Below, in pieces: positions 24,157 through 36,500 of a stretch of 64,000 bases of DNA. Where the stretch lies: NCBI GenBank assembly GCA_030549495.1, contig JAUIRK010000993.1, positions 620,001 through 684,000 of the forward strand. The letters run 5' to 3'. Position 1 is the stretch's first letter. Every line of letters begins with the position of its first letter. The notes below the pieces were generated by a model, which ran no database searches, had not been told where the DNA came from, and worked only from the letters and a program-made list of their open reading frames with translations. Made by a program: the position numbers and the translations under genes. Source of the DNA: Nectonema munidae (lineage: Eukaryota; Nematomorpha; Nectonematoida; Nectonematidae).

Positions 24157-27100
24157 ATTTTCTGCACATCAATTTAAATCATTCTAAAACCGCATGGGAT
24201 AACCTTATTAATATAATTCTTTCCCAACAATACGATGTAATATCATCAACGAACCCTACACACGCATGCCTCACCTGTTTCACCAATACGAACTCATACA
24301 CATACCCCCTTTAGACGATTACTCCGCTTGCATTATAATAAAAACATCCATTCTAAATACACCATTATAACAATTCTCTAACTCTAACTACATCTTCACT
24401 CTTATCCACTACGCCACTAATCTTCTCTTCTCTTTACTCACAACCCTCTTCTTTACATCCCATTCCCTATCGTTTTGATAACGTATTAACCCAATTAAAA
24501 AACCACATTAACAAAAGTTTTTTCCTCATTATTTCTACAGACCTAAATGCACGCTCATATTTATGGGATACAAAACAAAATCTTCGTGGTTTACAAACCC
24601 TCAATTTCCTTTCTGCCCATAACCTCACTTTAGCTGATTCTAACACATCACCAACTTTTCAACGAAAACACCTAGACAAAATATATCATTCCCGCAATGA
24701 CATTACCATTATCTCAAATGAAACCATTAAAATCATAAAGAATTGGAAGATTTGTGATACACCCTCAGCTTCAGACCACTCGTTTATATCTTTCCAAGCC
24801 AATCTTAATGTACACAAAAAGATCCAACACAACCACCCTATTGGCAAACACATTTTCTGGACAGCTTTCCTAAAAACCCTACAATCCAAACAATACAATA
24901 CCGAAATGAAAACCAATACAACATCAGAACTAGAGAAATCAGCTTTATTCCTTAACAAAACAATTTCAACTTCTATTCTCTCTTCCACTCCTAACAACCC
25001 ATTTCCAAAACGCAAAAACGCAAAAAAACAAAAATTTCTGGAACTCCTACTTGAACAATCTAAAACACCAACTCAAACGTTCATCAAAACTTATAAGAAA
25101 AATAAACACCCATGATAACATTCAACATCACTTCCTACTAAAAAACTTATACAAAAAAGAAATCAATAAAGTTAAAAAACAAGCCTGGAAAAAATTCACC
25201 ACTCAAATTCCTTCCAACCGCTGGAGCACTATTCATAAAATCACTAATAAAATATCCTCATCTCCCTTACCTCCCCATATACTTCCAGCAAACAACACTG
25301 AAACATCACACTTGAACCCCTCCTTTCTTACTTCACTTTTTCCATCTGATTCACTAATAACCGACAACATTCACAATTCCATCATAAGACTTAAAGCTCA
25401 ATCATATTTACGTAACACCAACACCTTTGATTTTCCACGAATCACCATTACAGAACTCAGCAACGCCGTAAACTCCTTTAAACCCAAACTAGCATGCAGT
25501 TACGACCACATATCCATGAAACACGTTCGCAAAGCATACCATATTATCTATCCCCACATACATCAATTATTCAACAGTTGCTTAAGACAAGGCTACTTTC
25601 CCAATATCTGGAAAATTAGCAAATTAATCTTGATTCCTAAACCCAATCGAGATCTCAATAACATAAAAAATTGGCGCCCCATATCTCTTTTACCGACAAT
25701 AGGCAAAATTTTAGAGAAAATTCTTAGGAAGAGACTGCTACATTATAGCTTAAAAAATCGACTCATTCACGCTAACCAATTTGCCTATCTTCCCAACAAA
25801 AACTCAGAACTAGCACTTTCTCGCCTCACGCTTTACCTCGAATCTGCAGTAAAAAATCATAAAATAGCCTCAACTTTATTCCTAGATATCGAAAATGCTT
25901 TTAACACTGCCTGGAACCCAGTTATCATTAACAACCTCATAGATAACACCTACCTCACATACATGATAAAGTTCATACACAATTACCTCAACTTTCGCAT
26001 TCTAATTCTAACTGAAAACAACAACTCATATATTCGCGAGCTCTCTCTCTCTACTCCTCAAGGTGGCAGCTTATCTGACCTACTTTGGTTAATACTCATC
26101 AACCCCCTTCTTGCTTTTATCAACAACAACTCTGACTTTTCTCAGGGATATTCCGACGACCTTCTTTTCTCTTTTTCTAGTTCTGAGCAAAACGAAAATC
26201 TTAAACAATCTGCTTCCTTACTAAAACAAATTCAATTCAAAGCGCAACAATACAAAATTTCCTTTAACCCTAATAAATCCTACTTAATTCATCTCACACG
26301 CAAAAGAATCAAACCTTTACCCTTACAACTTAACACAACAAACATATTAGATCCACAGAACCAAGTAAAATATCTTGGGCTCACTTTCCAACCCAACTTA
26401 AAATTCTCTACTCATTTCAAAAGCACCTCACAAAAATTAGTCAAAACCCTTTTCTCTCTTAAAAACGGAATTTCTTACAAATGGGGACTTTCCCCAAAAA
26501 TCACAAAGTTCATTTATAAAAGTCTCATTTTCCCTGTTCCTAAATATGGAGTTCTTTCATGGGGCTCAGAGTTGAGACATCAGTCATCCCTTACTCATCT
26601 CAACAAAATTCATCGCCTGTGTCTCCTTTCTATTACCAATGCCTATCACACTACACCAACTACAATACTTGAATTATTCACTAACACGCTACCCCTACAT
26701 CTCAATCTAAAGAAAACGCTTCTTAAAAATTACCTTATAACATTCTGTTCTACACCCCCACCACATCCTTTCACCAACCTATACACAACCCAAACATCCC
26801 AATCACTGCAGTACTACAATTCCTTATTAATTCAGTTTGCTCCTAACAAAACATCTTATCAAGTGCTACCATTAAATCACCCAATTGAGCTCATCCACCC
26901 TTCTTCGTCTCCTCCTTACACCACTAACATCTGTCACCATAGATATCTTGCCCTAAACTCTATAGCTCACCAACGTACAACAAATGCTATCAGTTCGCTT
27001 TCAATTTTCATTGACGGTTCCAAATCACAACACCGCTCTTCAGCTGCATGCGCATTCTTCCTACAAAACACAAAAAAACCATTCCTTATTCAGCACACAA

Positions 27101-27776
27101 ACCTAGATCCAGAAATCACTGCACACGAAACAAAAATTCATGCAGTATTACTATCCTGCAACATTCTCCTTAATAACCTAACTTCCTTTTCTACCTCCTT
27201 GAAATATATCACTTTTTTCACAGACTCGCAAAATTTAATAAATGAGCTAAAATTTGAAAACAAAATCTCACGTTCAACTTATAGTTTAGCAAGCAAACTT
27301 ATTCACCTATCTAATCACTTTGAATTAAAAATCGTCTGGTGCCCAGCTCATTCCAGCTGTTTCGAAAATCTATTGACTCAACCATTATATCACTTCCAAC
27401 ATCTATGCCATTATCACAACTCATTTTAAACAAACACTTTCACTCACTCCCTCGGAACATCATTCGCTGGCTCTCATCCCATTGCCCTTGTAATGCATAC
27501 TTCTTCAAATTCAAACTTCACTCAAACCCTTTCTGTCGTTTCAGCTGTTCGTACATTGAAACACCTATACATATTCTCCTTTATTGTCCAATTTTTCATT
27601 CTCACCGACACCAACTCCTTGAAAAAAGCCGCTACTTTTTTAAAGATATTCCATCCTCTCTACATGATCTTCTACAACACCCATTACTCATCAAACATCT
27701 CTCTCTTCTCATAACAACAATCGAACCAATACTCTCTGTAAACCAAACACTCATTCCTCCCTCAAATATCCAATAA
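24150..27776 (+). pseudogene. LINE ORF2 (endonuclease, RT, RNase H), broken
   Basis: ORF2 begins MLNFLHINLNHSK at the ATGTTAA overlap. Endonuclease marks are NEPYTRMP near 24,250 (frame-shifted from the start), TDLNAR near 24,540 and SDHSFISF near 24,777. The long open part, 25051-27429, contains the RT with FLDIENAFNTAW, STPQGGSLSDLLW and the active-site YSDD. An RNase H follows, with FIDGSKS, ETKIHAV, FTDSQNL and WCPAH. After a frameshift near 27,370 the tail (27339-27776 frame) ends in CPCNAYFF...HILLYCP, the Cys-His region typical of this group. The first 900 bp hold several stops, so no full polyprotein is made. Confidence 0.88.
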
Positions 27777-27965
27777 CAATAAGCCATTATCATCACTAAC
27801 CCATACATTCTACACAACAGTCTAGTGTCTACAGCCATGAAAATCTTCCAAATTTTCCTTTCTATTTTAAAAAGACCCACAAAGACTAAACTTACACTTT
27901 GAAGACTAAATTCCAGCAGACTTGCAAGCATATCAGCTCCAGCTGGAAAGTGCTTAGAAATCTCC

Positions 27966-28002
27966 ATACCTACCTACCTACTTACCTACCTACCTATGGT
28001 TT
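27966..28002. repeat. CCTA microsatellite in the LINE 3' UTR
   Basis: Short ACCT/TACC tandem run inside the 3' untranslated part of the LINE. A second, CTTA-type run forms its extreme 3' tail. Confidence 0.8.
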
Positions 28003-28161
28003 GAGGACTTTCATCTCGATGGAGATGAACTCCCTTTGATTTACTCAATTGACTTTTTTCAAGTTTTAGAACACTTTTGTATTTTCTATCATTGTCTCTT
28101 CTAAGCACTGGTGTCTTTCTTAAACTATTTTTTCTCAATAAACATACTTACTTACTTACTT

Positions 28162-29209
28162 ATTTTTATAACCACTCTATAAATTTACCTTTTATAATAG
28201 GTTTGAAATAACCTTCTTCATAATATTAAAAATCTAAGATTCCTTCCAAATTTGGGTTTTGCTTCCAAAAAATCTAGGGCATTTCTTACCTATGAGTTTA
28301 AATTCGATACTAATTGTTTATAATGAGTATGAAAAGTTTTGAAGTCATTCCTAAGAAAGTTAATGCTTTAATGAATGTTGATTTTTAATGATAATCACTC
28401 ATAGCGTCTATGTTACTAGTGAAGCGATAATATGTAATGATGATTAGGTTTAGAAAAAGAATAGTTAATATTCTTAGTAAATTATTGCTAATTGCATTAT
28501 TTCTCTTTCTTCCGTTAACATGTTGGAAAATGATGTCATTTAACATTTCATTGGGATGATCATATCAGATTGCAGTGAGACAAAGATTCAATTTGTCAAT
28601 AAATAAGAAATTACGTTCATATTAGCTATAGCTAACCATACACTTATGGCGCAAAATTATGAACTATCCCAGGTAGATATGTAGTTGCAAAAATAAAATT
28701 TGGGTTAAATTTAATTAAATATTTGTAATTTTTTTTTGATTTCTTCAAGAATATAAACCCTATTTACAAAGAAATATTTTTTTCAATATATGATGTCTAG
28801 TTATTATAAGTTTTTTTACCTTATCTCTTATTTCTGAAATAAATATTAATTAAAACAAGCTTGAATATTATTCCTGAACATCCTTTCTATAAAAGGGAGT
28901 TAATATAAAGTTTCTAACCTTACCAGAATTAATTAATACTTCATATTTGAACATGTTTAGTCATTTAATGATTAATTTTTTTTATAATTATAATTATTTT
29001 TTTATGATTGCTGTTTATTGTGTCTTTAATTTTAATATCATTAGCAAAGGGATAAGGAAATTTCTTGATTTTTATAGCTAGATCATATATAATCAAATTA
29101 ATCTACTTTGTCTTATATCGAATGTTGAAGTTCTGTGTTTATTATAACTTTCTAAATTTGATTGAATGATTGGATACTTGTATTTATATGTTTATGGGTT
29201 GAATTGCAA
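28162..29209. other. AT-rich, nothing recognised
   Basis: No exon, RNA gene or transposon end could be supported. Confidence 0.35.
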
Positions 29210-29330
29210 GCGATTTATTGGTTCTCATCAGTTGTATGCAGTTAGATACTCTCATTGCTGAGAATCGAACACAGCCTAGTAGTTGAAGATACAGAACACT
29301 ACCTGAAGACCTCGAATATTGATCTGTGCT
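29210..29330 (-). mobile_element. Possible tRNA-like SINE remnant
   Basis: The reverse strand contains a B-box-like GTGTTCGATTCTC with an upstream GGTAGTGTTCTG resembling an A box. The 3' body shared by the other SINE copies was not seen, so this may be a different family or a chance match. Confidence 0.3.
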
Positions 29331-29829
29331 CCATGTATGATAACATCGAATTTACTTTATAAGTCTATCAACGACATTTTATAGATGGAATTTAATACAT
29401 TATTGAATGATTGGGTGCTTGCATTGAGTTATATATAAAAGATATATGTTTATAGTCGAAACAGGTCAAGGATTTTCTAGGAATGTATGATAACACTAAT
29501 TGAGTTTACTCACTGCTTGCAATTCAACTTACAAATATAGACATTTTAGTTGTAAATAGTGATAAAATAGGAAATTTATAAATATGATGTGTTTCCTTTT
29601 GTTTGTGCCATTTTTAATTGATACAAATTTACTTTGAAAAAAATACTTTCTTTTTCATATTTTTATTAATTTTTGTCTTTTTTTAATTTTTTAAATCAAG
29701 CATTAAAATGGCGTTAATTGATGTTGAAAAACAAGTTAGAAAATTTTAATACAAATAATTGTCTTGCGCGATATAAAAACAAAATTCAAAAATAAAATTA
29801 GTTGATTTAAATTAAATTTTAAAAATTGC

Positions 29830-30043
29830 TTTTTTTGTTTCCTTTTTTTTTTATTTTTGTTTCCCTTTTTTTATTTTTGTTTCACTTTTTTTTTGATTTT
29901 TGTTTCCTTTTTTTTTTAAATTTTTCTTTCCTTTTTTTAATTTTTGTTTCCTTTTTTTAATTTTTGTTTCCTATTTTTTAATTTTTGTTTCCTTTTTTTA
30001 ATTTTTGTTTCCTTTTTTTTAATTTTTGTTTCCTTTTTTTTTT
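29830..30043. repeat. T-rich minisatellite (TTTTTGTTTCC)n
   Basis: More than ten units of roughly 18-20 bp built on TTTTTGTTTCCTTTTTTT. The ORF across it is a repeat artefact. Confidence 0.9.
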
Positions 30044-30056
30044 GTATATATATATA

Positions 30057-31001
30057 CAGTGTTCCCCCCCAAAAACGCCATCTCGATTATCGCCATAAAA
30101 TTACTCAGATCCTATTTCCTTGTTAATTCCGACGATTTTGCACCCCTTGCTGTCCGCCATCCGCCAATTTAATCTTCAGTACAATTATATAATTATTATC
30201 ATGATATTCCCTCATTTTTCCGCCATTATCATTTAAATATTTAGTTATTAATTTTTTTTTAAATTTAATGTTTAAAAAAATTTGCAAATAATTAAAATTA
30301 AAAAAAAAATAATATTCCCCATGATTTTTGTGTTTATAAAAAAATAAACAAACTAAAAAAATTATTTTTCGCTAACATCAACTTAGCCAGATTATAGAAC
30401 AACATGAAACTAGGGGGACTCACTACATCATATTAGTTGACGCTATTAGATATACTAAAAAACCTTGGGATTCTGTGAAAACTTTATCGATTGTAAACTG
30501 CAGGCAACAAACTGAACTTACTACTAAAGACAATCCGTCTCACAAGAAGAAAAAGACATTTTATCTCTATCTGAGCTACTGCTAGACATCTATTTTAAAC
30601 ATTGATTCTTGTAATACCATGTTTTCTGAAGAATTTATCAGAGCCGACAAATCCCAAGAAACTTGTGGAGAACTTACTGTCAAAGAATTGATTGCATGTT
30701 TAAGACTTGCATGCATAACTTTCTTAGAATGTAGGGAAAATAACAATGAAGGATCCTTATCATTATTAGTAAATTTAGATAATAGAATTATATTGCTACT
30801 TGAAACTTGAAACAAAAAAATATTTTATATTTGTTAGCAAGTTTTAATTTCTATAGATAATGTTACTTGAAGTAAACTTAAACATTGTCTTTTTTTAAAC
30901 TAGAAAATTAACTCCCGCATTTTACTGTCACCCTCGATACAACGTCCATTTTTATTGGTCCCAGAGATGACGGTAAAACGAGGGTAAAACGAGGTGCACT
31001 G
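30057..31001 (+). mobile_element. pogo/Tigger-like DNA transposon remnant
   Basis: The unit is bounded by TA dinucleotides (30055-30056 and 31002-31003) and ends that both begin CAGTG (right end reversed: CAGTGCACCTCGTTTTACCC). A plus-strand reading near 30,430-30,500 (VDAIRYTKKPWDSVKT then IVNC) resembles the 'AIxxxxxAWxxVxxxTIxNCFxKAG' C-terminal helix of pogo-class transposases. The ORF at 30619-30810 would be the extreme C-terminus. The catalytic core is missing. Confidence 0.65.
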
Positions 31002-31439
31002 TACTCGCAATAACGTGATAAGAAAGTTACTTTATAATAAAATATTACTCGTACAGTGGGGTATGAGAAACGAAAATAAGAAATATAAACCTTGATAAAA
31101 TTTTAATTGTTAACAAAGAAATTGAAGGAGAAGTAGGTAAGCCAGGTCAATAGTACAAAGAATAGAGTTTTTGTAAGCATTATCTGTTACTTTGAATTCA
31201 GACAACGCTAGAAGGTATGAATATACAGTAGGCCCCCATTTGGCTCCTTTATATAAAAACTCCTGGCTACATTACTGCATACATATATACCTGGAGATTT
31301 ATACGATTTCTTGAAAAATTTAGTTATTTAAAGATGAAATTTTTTATATAAATAGAACCAGACACAGTTTTTCCTAATGACACATAAAATATCATATCTT
31401 ATGAAATAGGCTTTTGAGTCTACTTAAATTAAATGTTTT

Positions 31440-32420
31440 CATAAAAACCTTAATAAGTTATGGGTACTCAGCATAATTTTTCAACTATCTTCGATTTACG
31501 AATGCGAAAGACTATTTTTGGATTTGACACAAACACTATTTTCTCACGATGTCCAAAGCATTGCTTATTGAAGACGATATTTCTTCATGACAATTTTTTT
31601 CAGGGAATTCAGCTCTTTGTCACCAATTTCTTCTCTTTCATCACTTTCCTGGTCACAATTATCGTTCTTTTCAAATATTTGAACTTCATCTTCAATTGTA
31701 ACAAATTCTTCTACTTACAATTTCCGAAAATTTTAATTCTCGAGAAATCGCACTCAATAGTTATCAAAAAGTTGTCTTGATTTTCATATTTTTCTTCTCC
31801 ATAACTTTCAAGTAAAGTTTAAGACTGTTAAGAAAATTTTAAAAACTGTGGTTTAATTAACGTGTTTTAAAGCATTCGCCACCCATATGATTGCTTTAAA
31901 TTGAAAGCTTATTTTTTAGCCAAAGTTGAATAGAGCGTAGTTGGAGCTGTTTTTTATATTTTTTTAAAACGTGCAATGTTCTTCATTTTCCACCAAGAGC
32001 TGTTTCATTAGAGCATTCTTCCGTTTATTTATTGCGCTTTTCGGATTGATATCTACCTTTTTACCACGAACCTGTTAAAATTATACAATTACTTGAAATT
32101 ATACAACCAACTGTTGCGGGCTTTAAAATTTTTAATGTATTATCCTTAGCAATTTTTAGAGCTAGCTCTTCTAAGAGAGTTTCTGTTATTGGAATATTTT
32201 TGGATATCGCTTTGTTAAATCAAGCCCAAACTTCATCTTCAATTTTTAGACGATCTTGCACAGATTTATTTTCGATTAGACGTGATGTATTTCTTATATA
32301 AATTTGTCATTTTGTTTTTATCATTTGAAATTTTACTCACTTGATTTACCGATAAATATTTGATCTCCATTTTTCTTCTAAGTTTAGAATTTATTTTACA
32401 ATTCATTTTTGTAAAAGAGA
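31440..32420 (-). pseudogene. Tigger/pogo transposase N-terminal remnant
   Basis: The minus strand begins MNCKINSKLRRKMEIKYLSV, continuing with KIEDEVWA and NKAISKNIPITETLLEELAL. This is the layout of the CENP-B/Tc5-type helix-turn-helix DNA-binding region of Tigger elements ('xKIEDALxxWFxxxRxxNIPISGxxLxEKAxxxA'). There is a frame change near 32,277, and a TGA stands where a Trp is expected near 32,221. An acidic stretch (EDEVQIFEKNDNCDQESDE) appears near 31,650-31,720. No catalytic domain was recognised. Confidence 0.6.
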
Positions 32421-33517
32421 TAACTATGAAAAAGAGTTCTAAAGTTGTTTAGAAATCCAATACAATAAAATAGCACTAAAATGGATGAATACTCATTAAA
32501 ATCAAAACAAAGAAAATGCTTTTTGATTTCAATTTATCTTGACATTCTTGCATGCCTACCAAGAATGAAGCAAATAGGACACATGATGAACTTTAATGTA
32601 TACGATTTTAAATAGGCATTCAGATAAAAAAAATTTTGATACAATAATTTTTGTTAAAAATGTTGTATTATGGCTCCTCTTTTAATTTCGTATCTAGAAT
32701 GGGGGATGCCATGTCAAAAATATTTTTTCATATTTGTCAATTTTACATTTTTTCAGTGATCTTTCATTGAACATCAAAATAACATTTCATCATTAGAACT
32801 TAGGAAAGTCTTCTGAGAGAAAAAAAATAGGCTTTACACAAGAATGGCCATAGTTTCAAAATCGACATTTTTCCAAACAAAACTTTATATATCTTTTTTA
32901 ATTCAATTTGAATTGAAAATTTACTTTAAAGCATTTTTTATTTTCCAACTTCTACAAAATGTATATTACGTTTGAACAAAAAAATTAAAATTATAAGAAA
33001 TATTTATAGGTTTAACTAGTCTGGCCATCGTGTCACTTTCAACACCATATACAAACTTATATGAAAACTTTATTATTTTTACAAAAAGTACAAATAAACA
33101 TAAAAATCATAGACATAATATACAGCACACAACATACAATATCATACAATACTTATAATAATAAACATAAAGAGCTAAACAGGAAGGTAAACACCATGCT
33201 AGTACAATTTTCTCAGCAAATGAGGTTTTTCGTAGAAATGATTGATAGGACAGACTGGCAGTGGCGGATGAAGGAATTTTCAGTTGGGGGGGGGGGTATG
33301 AAGAAAATATATATACAAAATTAAAAGCTGAAAAGTATTTTTTTTAAGTTGAAGTATGCGAAAGACGAACTAAAAAACGTATGATTGAAATTTAAAAGTT
33401 CAAATTAAATTTCAATACAAGTTTTATTTAAAAAAATCAAATAATAAAATCCTTTCTTCTATTTGTATCACCAGATAAAATTTAAACTTTATGTCTCATT
33501 TATGTTATATGTTTTAG
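32421..33517. other. 5' flank and possible first intron of the V-ATPase E-like gene
   Basis: The first coding exon (about 11 residues in relatives) was not recognised here or upstream. A hAT-like end, CAGTGGCGGATGAAGG followed by a G-tract, lies at 33260-33295. Confidence 0.35.
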
Positions 33518-33583
33518 ATCAATCATATGCTCTCATTTATAGAGCAAGAAGCGAATGAGAAAGTTGAAGAAATTGAAACTAAG
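33518..33583 (+). CDS. ATP6V1E: V-ATPase E-like exon 2
   Basis: Encodes [20 protein letters not shown] then TK, matching '[22 protein letters not shown]'. It is preceded by TTTTAG and followed by GTTAGT. Both ends are in phase 0. Confidence 0.92.
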
Positions 33584-36500
33584 GTTAGTTTTTGTCAATA
33601 TTTTATTTTTATTATTCAGTTTGTTATTCCCTTAATTGGATAAAATCTTTTATTCAAGAAATCATTTTAAATAATCTAGTTAATTTATGCTTTTTTAAAG
33701 ATTATGTTTGAAAAAATATTTCAAAAAGCAATACGTGAGCCTTTGAATAGTAGCAGAAATTTTCCCCTAATTTTTATGGTCAATAATCCAGCGATTGAAA
33801 AACTTTTTCTGACTCTATATTTTCTGAGAAAGCTTAGAAATCCTTGGGATTCTCATTTTTCCATAAACACTTCCAAGCGAACTCTTAGAGTTGTGATCGC
33901 ATTTTTCCGACACTCAGTTTATCTAAAGAAGCCGTTATGACATAAGTGCAATATAATGGAACAATTGAGATGTCAACTTATCCGAAAGAAATCATAATCG
34001 CTTTGAATTAAAATATGAATCGTCACATGATAGATAGATGTAATGTCAAAACTACGAAATTCATCTCTATACATGAGTGATGTTTTCAATATTTTCATGA
34101 ACAAATACTAGTTAGTGTATATTTTTTTACATGTGAATTACCATATTTATCTCATATCTATTCTCTTCACTTTTTGATAAAACGTATTCACTAATGGTAT
34201 GGAGCAGACATGGGCCAATTACACGACTTTGTAAATTAAAAATCTTTAATTTAAAAAATTTAAACAATAACATAATATCAATCAAATGACTCTCTGATTA
34301 TAAAAATTCTTAATTTGCTTTGAATAATCAATTATGTTGATTATTATGTTAGCTGGTTGAATGGTTTAACCTGGAATTTTCCATCGACCTGTCGGGACGC
34401 CGGGACAAGGCCTTAAAATCAGGACTCTCCCGGCTAAACCGGGACGTATGGTAAGTCTAGGTACAGCCATTTGTTAAAAACGGGCTTTGAGTTATCAATA
34501 ACGCAGTAAAATAAAATTCTTTCCCACCTAAATTTTCAACAATAAGTTTGCAAAAATGTGATAATTTATTTTTTCCAATAAAAAAAGTTTTAAGAATTGA
34601 TAATATGAAAAGAGTACTCGCAAGCCAAACAACACTAATGACAAAATTTATTCAAACTTATTGATATAGCGAAAGGCTTATTCACCCGCTATATTTAATG
34701 ATAATAATATTATTATGTTGAAGAATCAGAGAAGCAAATGAAAATAACCTTTCAACGGGTGCAGAAGACGGGATTGCAGTGTTATATTTCAGAAAAATTT
34801 CTTTTATTGACGGATATTTTTTCAATGAATCAATATCATTTGATGGATCATTCAGGTATTGAGAGACTTCTAAAAAAGCTTGTTTTTTGCTTAATCTTGA
34901 TCTTTGTCTTCTTCATCAGAAAATGTAAAAAGGGAAGCTTTGTTTTGGTCTTTGTGAAAGTCATTTGCTTCGGATTGAGGTTTATTTCTATCTAAGACCT
35001 TTTCTGCAAGCCTAATTAGCTTCTTTCTTAGTGTATCTCGTTTTTCTTTGACGATTGGTTTCATTTTGAAGGTTGGATGCGTAACAGTACCAATCATTGC
35101 ATCTGTAGCATAATTATTTTGTTCAATAAGGTCGGAAAATTGTTTTTCAAATCCCAATATTATAGCTTCGAGGTCTGCTGCAAGACATTTCAAGTCTTTT
35201 TTTTTGAGACAAAGGAGATCTTTGTGTGTTTTTCGAATTCTTCAGGGACAAAGAAGATGATATGTGTGTGTAATAATACAACTTCTAGTACTTTGATTTT
35301 AGTGCTTCATTTTTACACATGTTTCTAATAGTCTTCAATAATTCAATATTTTTCTCATCACTTGTAGTTATCATTGAAAATAATGCCCCATCATCAGCAC
35401 ACTAATTGCAGATATTTGCGAGTTGAAATACAGTACTCCTTTCAGATACGATTTACTGTAAAATCAAAAGAGTTATATGTTATTAACATTTTTTACATAT
35501 TTTTTATTCCAAGCGAACTTTTTAAACGGTTAAAGGTTAAACGAACTTTAATTGGGATTAAGCACCAATTAAAACAGAAAAAAATCATCGAATAAAGAAG
35601 GAGGACAATAAACAAAATTAATTGCAATTTATCATCAAGAAAGGGTTCAAATTTAAATGGCTACATCACTGACCAAAATTTTTGAAAACACATTCAAACT
35701 TATAAAAGTTAATGAAATATTCAGTTAATTTTTTCTTTACCTATTGACATACATTTATTCCAGTATATGCAACTTTATATCTTATAATTGTTATATTTTT
35801 ATATCTAAAAAAAGTAAGAGAGCCGATATAAACGGGTTTCACTTTCCCTATGCATCCTAAGTTATTCCTAATATCAGTGATTGTATTTATAAAAAAGGAG
35901 TGAACTTTTCAGCATCACTAAACTTCCCAAAACGAAAGAGACATTTCTCCATAATTGTGTTCCAAATAAGTTACTGATTTGAAGATTTAAAAAGGTTAAT
36001 ATTTTTTTGTTAGTATACTATGTAATATAATCTGTCATTCGATTTTTTGCTATCTATTTCTTTTCTCATTGATACATATTCTGATTCGACAATTCCGTCA
36101 TAAAGTGAGGTGTTGCAGTTTGACAAATAGCTAAGTGTTTTATAACAACAATTTGCATGCGTTTGATGAGATTGCCAGATAGATGAGATAGATAGTGGAT
36201 ATTCTTTGAGAAATGAGAAAGTTATGTGCATTTATTTCATTTACCGACTCACACTAGTAAACAACGAACTCACAAACGAATTTCGTGGTACGATAAAATG
36301 TAATGAAAATTGCGTATACATTACGCACGTTACGTAAGCATAGCGATCAATAAATCCACATTATAAAATAAAATCAATAACTTTGACTTTCTATAATCTA
36401 GATAATTCTTTGAATTTGCTTGCGTGTAAAGCTGTATCAATGGAGGAAGAGTAACTGAAATATCGATAATCAATGTATGATGAATGGTTGTCAATATATC

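Larger units (their letters stand above)
23041..28161 (+). mobile_element. Non-LTR retrotransposon with RNase H (I/LOA-like), disabled
   Basis: The element has two ORFs, with gag-like zinc knuckles in the first. The second has an endonuclease, reverse transcriptase, RNase H and a C-terminal Cys-His region. It ends with AATAAA followed by a short CTTA microsatellite tail (about 28135-28161). The strand is consistently C-rich, unlike the flanks. An RNase H after the RT points to the I, LOA or a related clade; the exact clade needs a tree. ORF1 carries one frameshift near 23,340, the endonuclease part has at least one frameshift plus stops, and one frameshift lies near 27,370. The 5' limit is approximate. 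Confidence 0.9.

Noticed and set aside
24686-25015. 109-codon minus-strand ORF
   Set aside because: Antisense shadow of LINE ORF2.
27632-27967. 111-codon minus-strand ORF
   Set aside because: Antisense shadow of the LINE 3' end.
29944-30126. 60-codon ORF rich in Phe
   Set aside because: Entirely a product of the TTTTTGTTTCC minisatellite.
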